Origin: Microbacterium sp. M28
GTDB taxonomy: Bacteria; Actinomycetota; Actinomycetes; Actinomycetales; Microbacteriaceae
NCBI RefSeq assembly: GCF_025836995.1
Contig: NZ_CP107546.1
Span: 1,116,001-1,180,000 of the forward strand
Length of the DNA stretch: 64,000 bases
Direction of reading: 5' to 3'
Part shown: piece by piece, positions 50,751 to 58,687 of the stretch
Numbering within the stretch: the stretch's first letter is position 1
Layout: each line of letters begins with the position of its first letter
Position numbers and translations under genes: made by a program
The notes under the pieces: model-generated
Databases searched by the model: none
What the model was told of the DNA's origin: nothing
What the model saw: the letters and a program-made list of their open reading frames with translations, nothing else

Positions 50751-51918
50751 CAGCGGCATCCGTCGTCTCGCCGCCGGCGTGCGCGAGGCGACGGATGCCG
50801 GCGACGAGCGGCGAACGCGGGCTCACATCGGCGACGGGGCGCGCATGCAGCAGTGCGGCGTCCGTCGCGCGCTGATCGTACGGGAGGAAGCCGACGTCCG
50901 TGATGCCGGCGAATCGCTCCAGCGTTCGGCGGACCTGACCGCGCGCGTCGATTCCGAGCGGACCCGGCCGGACCCGGTTCACCACGACCCGAACCGGGGT
51001 GTCGCCGACGATGCCGCGCAGCTCGGCGTGGTCGCGGAGGAACCGCGCCACGCCGAGCGGATCGGCCGAGGCGACGGCGACGATCTCGTCCGCGTCGGCG
51101 AGGACGGCGGCCGTCGCCGCATGCCGCCGCGGGCCTTCGAGATCCCAGGTGACCTCGTCGTCGGCTTCGAACGCGGCGGACGTGTCGACCACGCACCGGT
51201 CGACCCAGTCGCGGCAGGCGGCGAGGGTCCCGCGCAGCCGATCGGCCGAGAGCTCCGGCCAACGGCTCGGACGGTTCAGGCCGCCCAGCACCTCCACGCT
51301 GCCGCCCGAGGTCTCGACACTCGCCGCGAGCCTGCTCAGCTCGGCCTGGTCGAGTCCGCCGAGCTCGGCCCGTCGGCATGCGGCCGCGAGGCCGGGCGCC
51401 TCATCGCTCAGCCCGAGCAGCAGGGCGAGGGACGGCGCCACCGTGTCGGCGTCCAACAGGGCCGTGCGATGCCCCGCACGCGCGAGCTCGACAGCCAGTT
51501 GGATCGCGACGGTGGATCGGCCGGGCGCTCCGTGCGGTCCCCAGACCGCCACGACGCGCGTGCGGCCCGTGCGTGCGGGCATCGGCGCCGGGGGAGCGTC
51601 GTCCGCCAGGGCGGATGCGATGACGGTGGCCGCGGCATCGGCCGGGAGAGCACCGGTGATGCCGAACCGGCTGAGAAGTCGCGAGTCGCCGTCGCCGAGC
51701 GCGATGATGCGGATGCCGGCCCTGTCGCAGGCGGCGACGACCTCGGCGGACAGCGCGTTCCGCGTCGCGGGCATGATCAGCGCGTCGATCTCGCCGAAAG
51801 CCGCGCCCGGCACGGCGCCGACGGGCAGCACATCGATCACGGTCACGCCGAGGTCGGCGAGTTCCTCCGCGAGCGCCGATGCTCGCGGCTGGTCCAGCGC
51901 GATCACGACGGCGCTCAT
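50641..51918 (-). CDS. MinD/ParA-like ATPase, CpaE/Ssd type
   Basis: 425 residues. An N-terminal pseudo-receiver-like region (about 1-100) is followed by a MinD-type domain. The nucleotide loop reads W-G-P-H-G-A-P-G-R-S-T at about residues 131-141: the P-loop lysine is replaced by arginine and the signature lysine is missing. This deviant form is known in CpaE and Ssd proteins. The switch-type L-L-D-A-D-T-V is present. The last 37 or so residues, rich in R, S and G, are antisense to alaA. ATG 51918 overlaps the SAF gene stop. Septum or Flp-pilus-related placement is inferred. Confidence 0.72.
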   Translation of the reverse strand: MSAVVIALDQPRASALAEELADLGVTVIDVLPVGAVPGAAFGEIDALIMPATRNALSAEVVAACDRAGIRIIALGDGDSRLLSRFGITGALPADAAATVIASALADDAPPAPMPARTGRTRVVAVWGPHGAPGRSTVAIQLAVELARAGHRTALLDADTVAPSLALLLGLSDEAPGLAAACRRAELGGLDQAELSRLAASVETSGGSVEVLGGLNRPSRWPELSADRLRGTLAACRDWVDRCVVDTSAAFEADDEVTWDLEGPRRHAATAAVLADADEIVAVASADPLGVARFLRDHAELRGIVGDTPVRVVVNRVRPGPLGIDARGQVRRTLERFAGITDVGFLPYDQRATDAALLHARPVADVSPRSPLVAGIRRLAHAGGETTDAAVTAGSRRGSSPGVRSRRRARAVPAGSRRGSDPGWAS

Positions 51919-52526
51919 CGCGAGCCCATCGGAACGATCGACAGCGCGGCGCCGCCGGTGATGGCCGACAGCACCGCGGAGACGTCCGCCCGATCGATCA
52001 CGATCTCGACCGCCGGTCGATCCTGCGCCATCATGCCCTCCTCCTCGACGAGCGAAGCGACGGTGACGTCGGCGACCAGGATGCGCGGTTCCTCGAACCC
52101 CTCTTCCAACGGCGGCGCCTGCCAGAGCTCGACGACGGTGCCTGGGGCCACGCGGGCGGGGAGGCCGACACTGCTCTCCACGACGATCGTCGTCGTGCGG
52201 GCGTCGGCGGCGTCGCCCACGGCCGCCGACGACAGCAGCTCTCCCTCGGACAGTGCACGCGTCGCGATCTGATCGGCCGTGAGATCCTGCGGCGCGAGGT
52301 ACGCGTCGGCCGCAGCGCCCAGCGACACTTCGACGACGCGGAAATCGGATGAGCTGAGTGCCTCCCCGGTAATGATCGTGCGGTCGGCCTGGAGCACGGG
52401 CGTGGTCGACCGCGACGCGTTCACGATCAGCCAGACTCCGACGACCGAGAGCACGACCAGGGCGACGCCGATCCAGAAGCGGGCGTCGCCCCATGGCGTG
52501 CGGCGGATGCGCGTGTGCGTGGTCAT
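51915..52526 (-). CDS. SAF domain protein, CpaB-like
   Basis: About 203 residues from ATG 52526 (M-T-T-H-T-R); starts at 52535 and 52574 are possible. One N-terminal helix (about 17-37) precedes an extracytoplasmic SAF domain with L-Q-A-D-R-T-I-I-T-G-E-A-L-S and R-A-L-S-E-G-E-L-L, as in CpaB/FlgA proteins. Its stop overlaps the CpaE/Ssd-like gene by 4 bases. In Flp pilus loci cpaB and cpaE go together with tad genes, but none is here, so this pair may serve another envelope process. Confidence 0.75.
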   Translation of the reverse strand: MTTHTRIRRTPWGDARFWIGVALVVLSVVGVWLIVNASRSTTPVLQADRTIITGEALSSSDFRVVEVSLGAAADAYLAPQDLTADQIATRALSEGELLSSAAVGDAADARTTTIVVESSVGLPARVAPGTVVELWQAPPLEEGFEEPRILVADVTVASLVEEEGMMAQDRPAVEIVIDRADVSAVLSAITGGAALSIVPMGSR

Positions 52527-52566
52527 GATCGACATCGTCACAGAAATCGACCCGATGCCGCGGAAG

Positions 52567-52575
52567 TTATCCACA
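52567..52575 (+). promoter_or_regulatory. DnaA-box-like 9-mer
   Basis: TTATCCACA, a perfect match to the TTATNCACA consensus, in the divergent gap upstream of the SAF and HTH genes. A second copy in the same orientation lies 978 bases away. Confidence 0.45.
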
Positions 52576-52625
52576 GGGGTGCCGGCCCCAGGCGCGCGAG
52601 CCGCGCAGCGTGGACAATAGGGGGT

Positions 52626-52901
52626 ATGCCCGAATCATCGTCGCGCGCTCCGCGCTTCCTCGCCCCGTCCGAGGTCGCCGAGCTGCTGAGCCTGGAGGTC
52701 GATGAAGTCATCGCCCTCGTTCAGGAGGGGCGACTGCGCGGATCGCAGCTCGGGTCTCCAGCGCGTTGGCGCGTCGAGGAGAGCAGCCTGGCCGAATACC
52801 TCGCCGAGCAGTCGGAGCACGCGCGCCGCATGGCGCTGTGGCGGCAGGCGAACGAGGCCAGCTTCCCGGAGGTGTGGGGTACGACTCCGCACCGGCCGTG
52901 A
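52626..52901 (+). CDS. Excisionase/MerR-like helix-turn-helix protein
   Basis: 91 residues. The domain (about 9-62) reads F-L-A-P-S-E-V-A-E-L-L-S-L and W-R-V-E-E-S-S-L-A-E-Y-L, the pattern of excisionase-type or BldC-like DNA-binding proteins. The ATG is 7 bases after GACAAT, a weak -10. The TGA is inside a small hairpin shared with the convergent gene. It may regulate the neighbouring divergent SAF-ATPase operon; no phage genes are nearby. Confidence 0.8.
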   Translation: MPESSSRAPRFLAPSEVAELLSLEVDEVIALVQEGRLRGSQLGSPARWRVEESSLAEYLAEQSEHARRMALWRQANEASFPEVWGTTPHRP

Positions 52902-52914
52902 ACCGCTCACGGCC
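52894..52914. terminator. Small stem-loop between convergent genes
   Basis: GGCCGTGA and TCACGGCC around ACCGC. The left arm contains the TGA stop of the HTH gene. Confidence 0.5.
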
Positions 52915-52922
52915 TCGGCGCA

Positions 52923-53504
52923 TCATCGCCGCTCGAGATCGATCCTGGTGACGGCGGCGAACGCGATCACGGCATAGGCGCGGACGTCCTGCGCTCTTCG
53001 CGGGGATCCCGCATCGTGCACGGCCAGGTCGAGGTGGTCGGCCCCCGCGCGGTCGATCGTCCCGTGCCGTCGGTGTCCGTCCACGTTCTCGATCGCCACG
53101 GGAATGCGGCGGCGGGCGAGATCACGCAGCACGAAACCCAGGGTCATGCGTTCGCGGAGGTCGGAGGCGGGGAGCGCAGGGTCGAGACTCGCCAGCATCG
53201 CGCCGTGGTCCATCCGGATGCCGCGGACGGCCGTCAGCGGCACCAGCGACATCCCTCGACCGGCGAGCGGCGTCATGCCGATCCAGTCCGCACCGATCTC
53301 GTCGATCCGACCGGTGAGAGCCTGTCCGATCGGCAGCTCGACGGTGACCGATGACGTCATCGCCGCCAACGTGCGCAGGCGGGCGCGCAGTTCTATGCGC
53401 GAGATCCGCAGGCGCTCGGACTCGGCATCCAGCGCCGCGCGCTCGGCTTCCCACTCGGAAGCGAGCTGACCCTCGAGGTCCTCGAACAGCCCATCCCAAT
53501 GCAC
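52923..53504 (-). CDS. Unknown protein with apparent duplicated Sm-like beta domain
   Basis: 193 residues from GTG 53504, 7 bases after TACGCT; ATG 53537 is in frame but would contain that promoter. A helical, charged N-terminus (about 1-50) is followed by two similar beta-rich segments: V-T-V-E-L-P-I-G-Q-A-L-T-G-R-I-D-E-I-G-A and I-P-V-A-I-E-N-V-D-G-H with G-T-I-D-R-A-G-A-D-H-L-D-L. Both have the hydrophobic-x-G-x-I-D-x-x-G-A-D pattern of Sm-like barrels. I do not recognise the family; RNA binding is only a possibility. Confidence 0.6.
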   Translation of the reverse strand: MHWDGLFEDLEGQLASEWEAERAALDAESERLRISRIELRARLRTLAAMTSSVTVELPIGQALTGRIDEIGADWIGMTPLAGRGMSLVPLTAVRGIRMDHGAMLASLDPALPASDLRERMTLGFVLRDLARRRIPVAIENVDGHRRHGTIDRAGADHLDLAVHDAGSPRRAQDVRAYAVIAFAAVTRIDLERR

Positions 53505-53511
53505 GGCATCG

Positions 53512-53517
53512 AGCGTA
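53512..53517 (-). promoter_or_regulatory. Leaderless -10 element of the Sm-like gene
   Basis: TACGCT on the minus strand, 7 bases before the GTG at 53504; it decides between the two possible starts. Confidence 0.55.
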
Positions 53518-53544
53518 GAGGACGCGGCACCCGCCATGTACGAG

Positions 53545-53553
53545 TTATCCACA
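53545..53553 (+). promoter_or_regulatory. DnaA-box-like 9-mer (second copy)
   Basis: TTATCCACA between the divergent Sm-like and Rv3235-like genes, same orientation as the copy at 52567. Confidence 0.45.
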
Positions 53554-53629
53554 ATGGGCCCCCGAGATCCGCACGCGGCGCCGCCGACGTGGTCTACTTT
53601 CGGCACCAGACGTACGAGAACGGCCGGAC

Positions 53630-54016
53630 ATGACACTGCATGAGTACTTCTCCTATCAGCCGACACCCGCGGCCGAGCTGCCCGACCCCGAACCACTGCT
53701 GCGCAGTCTCACGCAGGGCGCGCTCGAGGTCTTCGCCGGTGTGCGGGAGGTCGATCAGCTCGCCCGCTGGTTCAGCGAGGAGGCGTACAGCAAGCTGGTG
53801 ACGCGCGCGAACCTCTCTGCCCGTGCCCGCAGCGCCAGGGGCGTGCGTCCCAGTCGGCCGGTGTTCGCGATCCTCTCCGTGCATCAGACGGCCCCCGCGG
53901 ACGGCGTCGTCGAGGCGGTGGTGATCGTGGCGGGTCCGGGGCGCACGCGCGCCGTCGCCATGCGGCTCGAGGGTCTCGATCGCCGTTGGCGGGCGACGTC
54001 GCTCGCCGTGCTGTGA
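53630..54016 (+). CDS. Rv3235-like protein
   Basis: 128 residues. The conserved features are Q-L-A-R-W-F-S-E-E-A-Y and the closing R-W-R-A-T-S-L-A-V-L, as in the Rv3235 family near secA in Actinobacteria. The N-terminus up to about residue 25 is probably flexible. Function unknown; some annotations connect it with SecA-neighbour genes only by position. The ATG has no strong Shine-Dalgarno sequence. Confidence 0.8.
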   Translation: MTLHEYFSYQPTPAAELPDPEPLLRSLTQGALEVFAGVREVDQLARWFSEEAYSKLVTRANLSARARSARGVRPSRPVFAILSVHQTAPADGVVEAVVIVAGPGRTRAVAMRLEGLDRRWRATSLAVL

Positions 54017-54093
54017 TCGCGGCGCCGGGTCGTGACCATCCGGCTTGGTATGCTCGACCGGTTGCATCCGCACCGTGATTGGGTTGGAGCCTG

Positions 54094-54642
54094 ATGAACG
54101 ACCTCGACAGAGTCAACGGCGACTGGGAGTTCGACGCCGCGCACACGCGCATCGGATTCTCGGCGCGGCACGCCATGGTCACGACCGTGCGCGGCTCCTT
54201 CAACGACATCGCGGGCAACCTGCACGTCGACACCGGCACCCCGTCGAACTCGTCGGCTCGGGTGATCCTGCGTGTGGCCAGCATCGATACGCGCAACAAG
54301 CAGCGTGACGACCACCTGCGCGGGCCCGACTTCTTCGACGCCGAGCGCTGGCCGGAGATCACCTTCGTCAGCTCGCACATCGAAGAGGTCGACGACAATG
54401 CGTTCGCCGTGACGGGCGACCTGACCATCCGCGATGTCACGCAGCAGGTCGTCATCCCGCTCGCGCTCATCGGCATCGAGACGGATGCTGACGGCAAGCT
54501 GCGTGCCGGCTTCGAGGGCACGCGCCGTCTGCAGCGTCGCGACTACGGGCTGGAGTGGAACGTTCCGCTGGATTCCGGCGGGGTGCTCGTCTCGGAGAAG
54601 ATCACCCTCGAGTTCGAGATCTCCGCGATCAAGGTGTCCTGA
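54094..54642 (+). CDS. YceI family lipid-binding protein
   Basis: 182 residues of the YceI lipocalin-like fold: W-E-F-D-A-A-H-T-R-I-G-F-S near the start, F-D-A-E-R-W-P-E-I-T-F at about 85 and D-Y-G-L-E-W-N near 150. No signal peptide is seen, so it is cytoplasmic, as many actinobacterial YceI proteins are. ATG 54094 follows GGAG. The family binds polyprenoid-type ligands; the ligand here is unknown. Confidence 0.92.
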   Translation: MNDLDRVNGDWEFDAAHTRIGFSARHAMVTTVRGSFNDIAGNLHVDTGTPSNSSARVILRVASIDTRNKQRDDHLRGPDFFDAERWPEITFVSSHIEEVDDNAFAVTGDLTIRDVTQQVVIPLALIGIETDADGKLRAGFEGTRRLQRRDYGLEWNVPLDSGGVLVSEKITLEFEISAIKVS

Positions 54643-54669
54643 CTGCGCGGGTCCCGCGTCCTCGAGCCC

Positions 54670-54675
54670 TAGGCT
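54670..54675 (+). promoter_or_regulatory. Leaderless -10 element of the PdtaS-like kinase gene
   Basis: TAGGCT, 6 bases before the GTG at 54682. Confidence 0.6.
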
Positions 54676-54681
54676 TGAGGG

Positions 54682-56163
54682 GTGTCTACGCTCAGTGATC
54701 TCGTCCACGCGCAGGGGTGCCTGACCGACAGTGATGTCGAATGGCTGCATCGCCTGGCGGGGGATGGACAGCTCCTCGCCGACCTCGCATCCGCCGACAT
54801 CGTCGTGTGGGTCCGAACCGAGGATGCCTCGTTCATCGCCGTCGCGCACACCCGCCCGAGCGGCGCCGCGACGCTCTTCTACCGCGACATCGTGGGGGAG
54901 CGGGTCAGGCCGCAGTGGCGGACCCAGGTCCAGGGGGCGTTCGAATCCGGCGAGATCGTCGATTCGTCGTCGCCGGACTGGTTCGAGGAGACTCCGACCA
55001 GGGTGCGGGCCGTCCCGATCCTCGCCAACCGATCGAAGAACGATCCGATGCGGGTGATCGGGGTCGTGACACGGCACACGAACCTCGGCGAGGCCAGGAC
55101 GCCGTCGCGCCAGCAGATCACGTTCGACGAATGCGCGAACGACCTGTTCCGGATGATCGCTTCAGGCGAGTTCCCCGACCTCGCCGCCCCGACCTCCCCT
55201 CGTCGCGGCGCTCCGCGTGCCTCCGACGGGCTCATCCGCATCGATGTCGACGGCGTCACCACCTTCGCGAGCCCGAACGCGCTGTCGGCGTTCAACCGGA
55301 TGGGCTTCGACGACGAACTCGAGGGGGAGTCGCTCGCCGAGGTGACCACCCGGATCCTCCCGGTGACGCGCCAGGTCGACGAGTCGCTGCCCGTCGTCGT
55401 GACCGGGCGTGCTCCGTGGCGCACCGACATCGAGGCGCGCGGCGTCACGGTGTCTCTGCGCGCGATCCCGCTGCGCGATCACGGCACCCGCATCGGCGCG
55501 ATCGTGCTGTGCCGCGACGTGACCGAGCTGCGCCACCAGGAGCAGGAGCTCATCACCAAGGACGCGACGATCCGCGAGATCCACCACCGGGTCAAGAACA
55601 ACCTGCAGACGGTCGCGTCACTGCTGCGCATCCAGGCGCGGCGCACCCACTCCGAAGAAGCACGCGAAGCGCTCACCCAGGCCATGCGACGCGTGGACTC
55701 GATCGCGGTCGTGCACGACACCCTCGCGCAGGGACTCACCCAGCAGGTCGACTTCGACGAGGTGTTCGACCGCGTCCTCAAGCTCGTGGCGGAGGTCGCC
55801 GCAGCGCCCAACACGCGTGCCCGCACGAAGTCCACCGGACACTTCGGCGTCCTGCCGAGCGAATACGCGACTCCGCTCGCCCTGGCGCTCACCGAGGTCG
55901 TCACGAACGCGGTCGAGCACGGTCTGGCCGGCCAGGAGGGCTTCGTCACGATCGATGCGACCCGCACGGACGAGAACCTGCGCGTGACGGTGGCCGACAA
56001 CGGCCACGGGCTGCCGGAGGGCCGGATCGGTCAGGGGCTGGGTACGCAGATCATCCGCACCCTCATCCAGGGCGAACTGGGGGGAACGATCGAGTGGAAG
56101 GGCACCGACGGCGAAGGCACCGAGGTGACCATCGACATCCCGCTGCGCTGGATCAAGAAGTGA
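54682..56163 (+). CDS. pdtaS: Soluble sensor histidine kinase, PdtaS-like
   Basis: 493 residues without membrane helices. A GAF-like domain (about 1-160) and a PAS-like domain (about 180-290) precede a HisKA_2-type kinase with E-I-H-H-R-V-K-N-N-L-Q-T-V at about 300. The ATPase has T-E-V-V-T-N-A-V-E-H and D-N-G-H-G-L-P. In mycobacteria PdtaS phosphorylates PdtaR, an ANTAR antiterminator. No response regulator lies within the window next to it. whiB1 follows convergently, the same order as Rv3220c-Rv3219. Confidence 0.92.
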   Translation: MSTLSDLVHAQGCLTDSDVEWLHRLAGDGQLLADLASADIVVWVRTEDASFIAVAHTRPSGAATLFYRDIVGERVRPQWRTQVQGAFESGEIVDSSSPDWFEETPTRVRAVPILANRSKNDPMRVIGVVTRHTNLGEARTPSRQQITFDECANDLFRMIASGEFPDLAAPTSPRRGAPRASDGLIRIDVDGVTTFASPNALSAFNRMGFDDELEGESLAEVTTRILPVTRQVDESLPVVVTGRAPWRTDIEARGVTVSLRAIPLRDHGTRIGAIVLCRDVTELRHQEQELITKDATIREIHHRVKNNLQTVASLLRIQARRTHSEEAREALTQAMRRVDSIAVVHDTLAQGLTQQVDFDEVFDRVLKLVAEVAAAPNTRARTKSTGHFGVLPSEYATPLALALTEVVTNAVEHGLAGQEGFVTIDATRTDENLRVTVADNGHGLPEGRIGQGLGTQIIRTLIQGELGGTIEWKGTDGEGTEVTIDIPLRWIKK

Positions 56164-56213
56164 GTCGGGTCCTGGTGGACAGGCACCGCTGAACTCGTCG
56201 AAGCCGACCAACG

Positions 56214-56243
56214 AGAAATGCCCCTCCGAGGAGGGGCATTTCC
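56214..56243. terminator. Bidirectional terminator between pdtaS and whiB1
   Basis: GAAATGCCCCTC and its complement around CGAG, with A-rich left and T-rich right flanks, in the 94-base convergent gap. Confidence 0.8.
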
Positions 56244-56257
56244 TGTAGACGTTGCGA

Positions 56258-56506
56258 TCAGCTGGCGCGGCGGGCGCGGGCGGCGCGGCGCTTGAGGGCG
56301 CGACGCTCGTCTTCGCTCAGGCCGCCCCAGACGCCCGAGTCCTGGCTCGTCTCGAGAGCGTACTGCAGGCAGATCTCGGTGACAGTGCAGGTGGCGCAGA
56401 CGGCCTTCGCCTTCTCGATCTGGTCGACGGCCGGTCCGGTGTTCCCCACGGGGAAGAACAACTCGGGGTCGACGGTCAAGCAGGCGGCCTTATCGCGCCA
56501 GTCCAT
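56258..56506 (-). CDS. whiB1: WhiB family regulator, WhiB1-like
   Basis: 82 residues. The cluster cysteines C9, C37, C40 and C46 are at the positions of WhiB1 of M. tuberculosis. G-V-W-G-G-L-S-E-D-E-R-R-A-L-K-R-R follows, ending in a basic tail. GGAG precedes the ATG. WhiB1 is an essential NO-sensitive Fe-S protein that binds the primary sigma factor. Its upstream region of about 215 bases is one of the least GC-rich in the window. Confidence 0.95.
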   Translation of the reverse strand: MDWRDKAACLTVDPELFFPVGNTGPAVDQIEKAKAVCATCTVTEICLQYALETSQDSGVWGGLSEDERRALKRRAARARRAS

Positions 56507-56647
56507 GGGGGCTCCTCGGTGTGGATTCTTGATGAACCAGCGGATTTTCGATGGCTCTGATTCGGGCGGCGGAGATATCGGGTTCCGCTACCCTGGTGAA
56601 GTGATGCGAGCGAACGCTCGCCCCACGCCGCTGTGGGAGCACATGAC

Positions 56648-56665
56648 TGTTAACATTGTGTTACA
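56648..56665. promoter_or_regulatory. AT-rich direct repeat TGTTAACA/TGTTACA
   Basis: TGTTAACA (56648-56655, itself palindromic) and TGTTACA (56659-56665) lie between divergent whiB1 and a membrane protein gene, about 140 bases from whiB1. A possible activator or repressor site. Confidence 0.35.
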
Positions 56666-56721
56666 GCATCCGCACGAAATCAAGGGTTTTGTGCATTCAA
56701 ATCCGATTCTCAGGAGAAAAC

Positions 56722-57120
56722 GTGCACGCTCCCGGCCTCGCCCGCGCGGCGGCCGCCGTCCTCGCCCTGGAGGGTGCAGCGCTCGTCGTGATCGCCCTCA
56801 TCGAGACCTTCGGACTCGGTGCGGGGGGCGCCGCCAGCACGACGACCGCCGTGGCGCTCATCGTGCTGACGCTGATCGGTGCCGGCGCCCTCATCGCGTT
56901 CGCGGTCGGGACGCTCCGAGGGCGATCCTGGGCGCGGTCAGGGGCAGTGGTGCTGCAGGTCCTCGCCGTTGTCCTCGCGCTCGCTGCGCTCACGCTGCAG
57001 CCCGTGCCGTGGCTGTTCGTGATCGCCGTCGGAGCTCCGGGCATCCTCGGATTCGTCCTGCTGCTCTCGAGCGCCCGCCGCGAAGCGTCGACAGGCGACG
57101 CACCGGCCGACGAGAGCTGA
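56722..57120 (+). CDS. Small four-helix membrane protein
   Basis: 132 residues from GTG 56722, with GGAG seven bases upstream; an in-frame ATG at 56656 lies in the regulatory region. Four hydrophobic helices (about 7-25, 40-62, 70-92 and 95-115) and a short acidic C-terminus. I do not recognise the family. It ends 10 bases from the convergent bcp gene. Confidence 0.65.
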   Translation: MHAPGLARAAAAVLALEGAALVVIALIETFGLGAGGAASTTTAVALIVLTLIGAGALIAFAVGTLRGRSWARSGAVVLQVLAVVLALAALTLQPVPWLFVIAVGAPGILGFVLLLSSARREASTGDAPADES

Positions 57121-57130
57121 CCGCGCGCGT

Positions 57131-57607
57131 TCAGGCGTCGACGCCGAGAACCTTGCGGAGCCGTGCGACGTGGCCGGTGGCCTTGACGTTGTACAGCGCG
57201 TGGGTGATCACGCCCTGTTCGTCGATCACGAAGGTCGACCGGATGACGCCCTCGACGACCTTGCCGTAGTTCATCTTCTCGCCCCACACACCGTAGGCGG
57301 TGTGCACGGCGTGGTCGGGGTCGCTCAGAAGCGTGAAGGTGAGAGCGTCGCGGTCACGGAACTCCGCGAGCTTGGCCGGCTCATCGCGCGAGATCCCGAC
57401 GACGCGATACCCCGCACCCTGCAGCGACGAGATGCTGTCGCGGAAGTCGCACGCCTGGGTGGTGCACCCCGGGGTCATCGCCGCCGGGTAGAAGTACAGC
57501 ACGACGCGCTCGCCGCGAAGGTCCGCCAGGCTGACGGGTGAGCCGTCCTGGTCGAGCAGCGTGAAGTCGGGGGCGGTCGATCCGGGGGCGAGGCGCAGTT
57601 CAGTCAC
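57131..57607 (-). CDS. bcp: Thioredoxin-dependent peroxiredoxin, Bcp type
   Basis: 158 residues. The peroxidatic Cys48 and resolving Cys53 are in M-T-P-G-C-T-T-Q-A-C-D-F, the C-x4-C pattern of Bcp/PrxQ, after V-V-L-Y-F-Y-P. It reduces peroxides with electrons from thioredoxin. GTG 57607 follows TAGTCT by 6 bases. Downstream of rsgA on the same strand. Confidence 0.93.
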   Translation of the reverse strand: MTELRLAPGSTAPDFTLLDQDGSPVSLADLRGERVVLYFYPAAMTPGCTTQACDFRDSISSLQGAGYRVVGISRDEPAKLAEFRDRDALTFTLLSDPDHAVHTAYGVWGEKMNYGKVVEGVIRSTFVIDEQGVITHALYNVKATGHVARLRKVLGVDA

Positions 57608-57613
57608 GCACCC

Positions 57614-57619
57614 AGACTA
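57614..57619 (-). promoter_or_regulatory. Leaderless -10 element of bcp, made from the rsgA stop codon
   Basis: TAGTCT on the minus strand. Its first three bases are the rsgA stop codon TAG (57619-57617). Confidence 0.5.
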
Positions 57620-58687
57620 TCTGCCCGGCGTCTGCTCGGCCTTGTCCGCGAAGGTCTGCAGCAGGCGCTGCAGCGAGTCCAGTCGCGACAACTCGGCGGG
57701 GCTGAGTTCGCCGCGCTCTGCGGCCTCGATGAGCGCGCAGTCCGGGGCATCGGTGAGGTGCGTGCAGCCGCGGGGGCAGTCCTCGGCGATCTCGGCCAGC
57801 TCGGTGAATGCGGCCAGGATGTTCGCAGGGTCCACGTGGCCGAGTCCGAAGGACCGCACGCCGGGGGTGTCGATGACCCAACCGGTCCCGTCCGCGCCCT
57901 CGTAGCGCAGCGAGACCGTGGAGGAAGACGTGTGCCGGCCGCGGCCGGTGACCTGGTTCACATGTCCGGTGGCACGGTCGGCTGACGGCACGAGGGCGTT
58001 CACGAGGGTCGACTTCCCGACCCCGGAGTGCCCGACGAACACCGTGGAGTGCCCGACCAGGGCCTCGCCGATCTCGTCCACCGGCATGCCGTCTCTCGCG
58101 CTGGTGAACACGCGCAGGTCCAGACCCTCGAAGTGCGCGAGGAAGGACGTCGGATCCTGCAGATCCGTCTTCGTGACGACCAGCAGGGGGCGGATGCCGG
58201 CATCCAGCGCCGCGACCAGGTATCGATCGACCAGGCGGGGGCGGGGCTCCGGGTCCGCCGCGGCGACGACGATGAGCATCTGATCCGCATTGGCCACGAC
58301 GACCCGCTCGACGAGGTCGGTGTCATCCGCACTGCGGCGCAGGAGCGAGGTGCGCTCCACGATGCCGACGATGCGGGCGAGCGTGCCCTCGTCGCCGCTG
58401 GTGTCTCCGACGACCCTCGCCCGATCGCCGGTCACGATGGGCGTGCGGCGCAGCTCTCGGGCCCTGGTGGTGGTGATGGTGCGCTCGTCCGGGGTCCCCT
58501 CGTCGATCATGACCGCGTAACGGCCGCGGTCGACGCCGAGGACCCGGCCGATCTCGGCGTCCTCGTGGGCCGGCCTGCGCTTGGTGCGAGGGCGGTTGGC
58601 CTTCGGATTCGGGCGGACCCGGATGCTCGACTCGTCGAAGTCCTCGAACTCGTCGTCGAGGTCGTCGTCGGGATCGAGCCAGCTCAC
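57617..58687 (-). CDS. rsgA: Ribosome small-subunit-dependent GTPase RsgA
   Basis: 356 residues. An acidic N-terminus (D-P-D-D-D-L-D-D-E-F-E-D) and an OB-fold domain precede a circularly permuted GTPase: G4 V-T-K-T-D-L at about 190, G1 G-H-S-G-V-G-K-S-T at about 222, then G3 D-T-P-G-V-R-S-F at about 275. The zinc knuckle D-C-P-R-G-C-T-H-L-T-D-A-P-D-C is intact. It checks late 30S assembly. GTG 58687 overlaps the aroA stop (GTGA). Confidence 0.94.
   Translation of the reverse strand: MSWLDPDDDLDDEFEDFDESSIRVRPNPKANRPRTKRRPAHEDAEIGRVLGVDRGRYAVMIDEGTPDERTITTTRARELRRTPIVTGDRARVVGDTSGDEGTLARIVGIVERTSLLRRSADDTDLVERVVVANADQMLIVVAAADPEPRPRLVDRYLVAALDAGIRPLLVVTKTDLQDPTSFLAHFEGLDLRVFTSARDGMPVDEIGEALVGHSTVFVGHSGVGKSTLVNALVPSADRATGHVNQVTGRGRHTSSSTVSLRYEGADGTGWVIDTPGVRSFGLGHVDPANILAAFTELAEIAEDCPRGCTHLTDAPDCALIEAAERGELSPAELSRLDSLQRLLQTFADKAEQTPGR

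Noticed and set aside
52567..53553. Origin of replication
   Set aside because: Only two DnaA boxes, 978 bases apart, with no AT-rich unwinding region and no dnaA, dnaN or gyrB genes.
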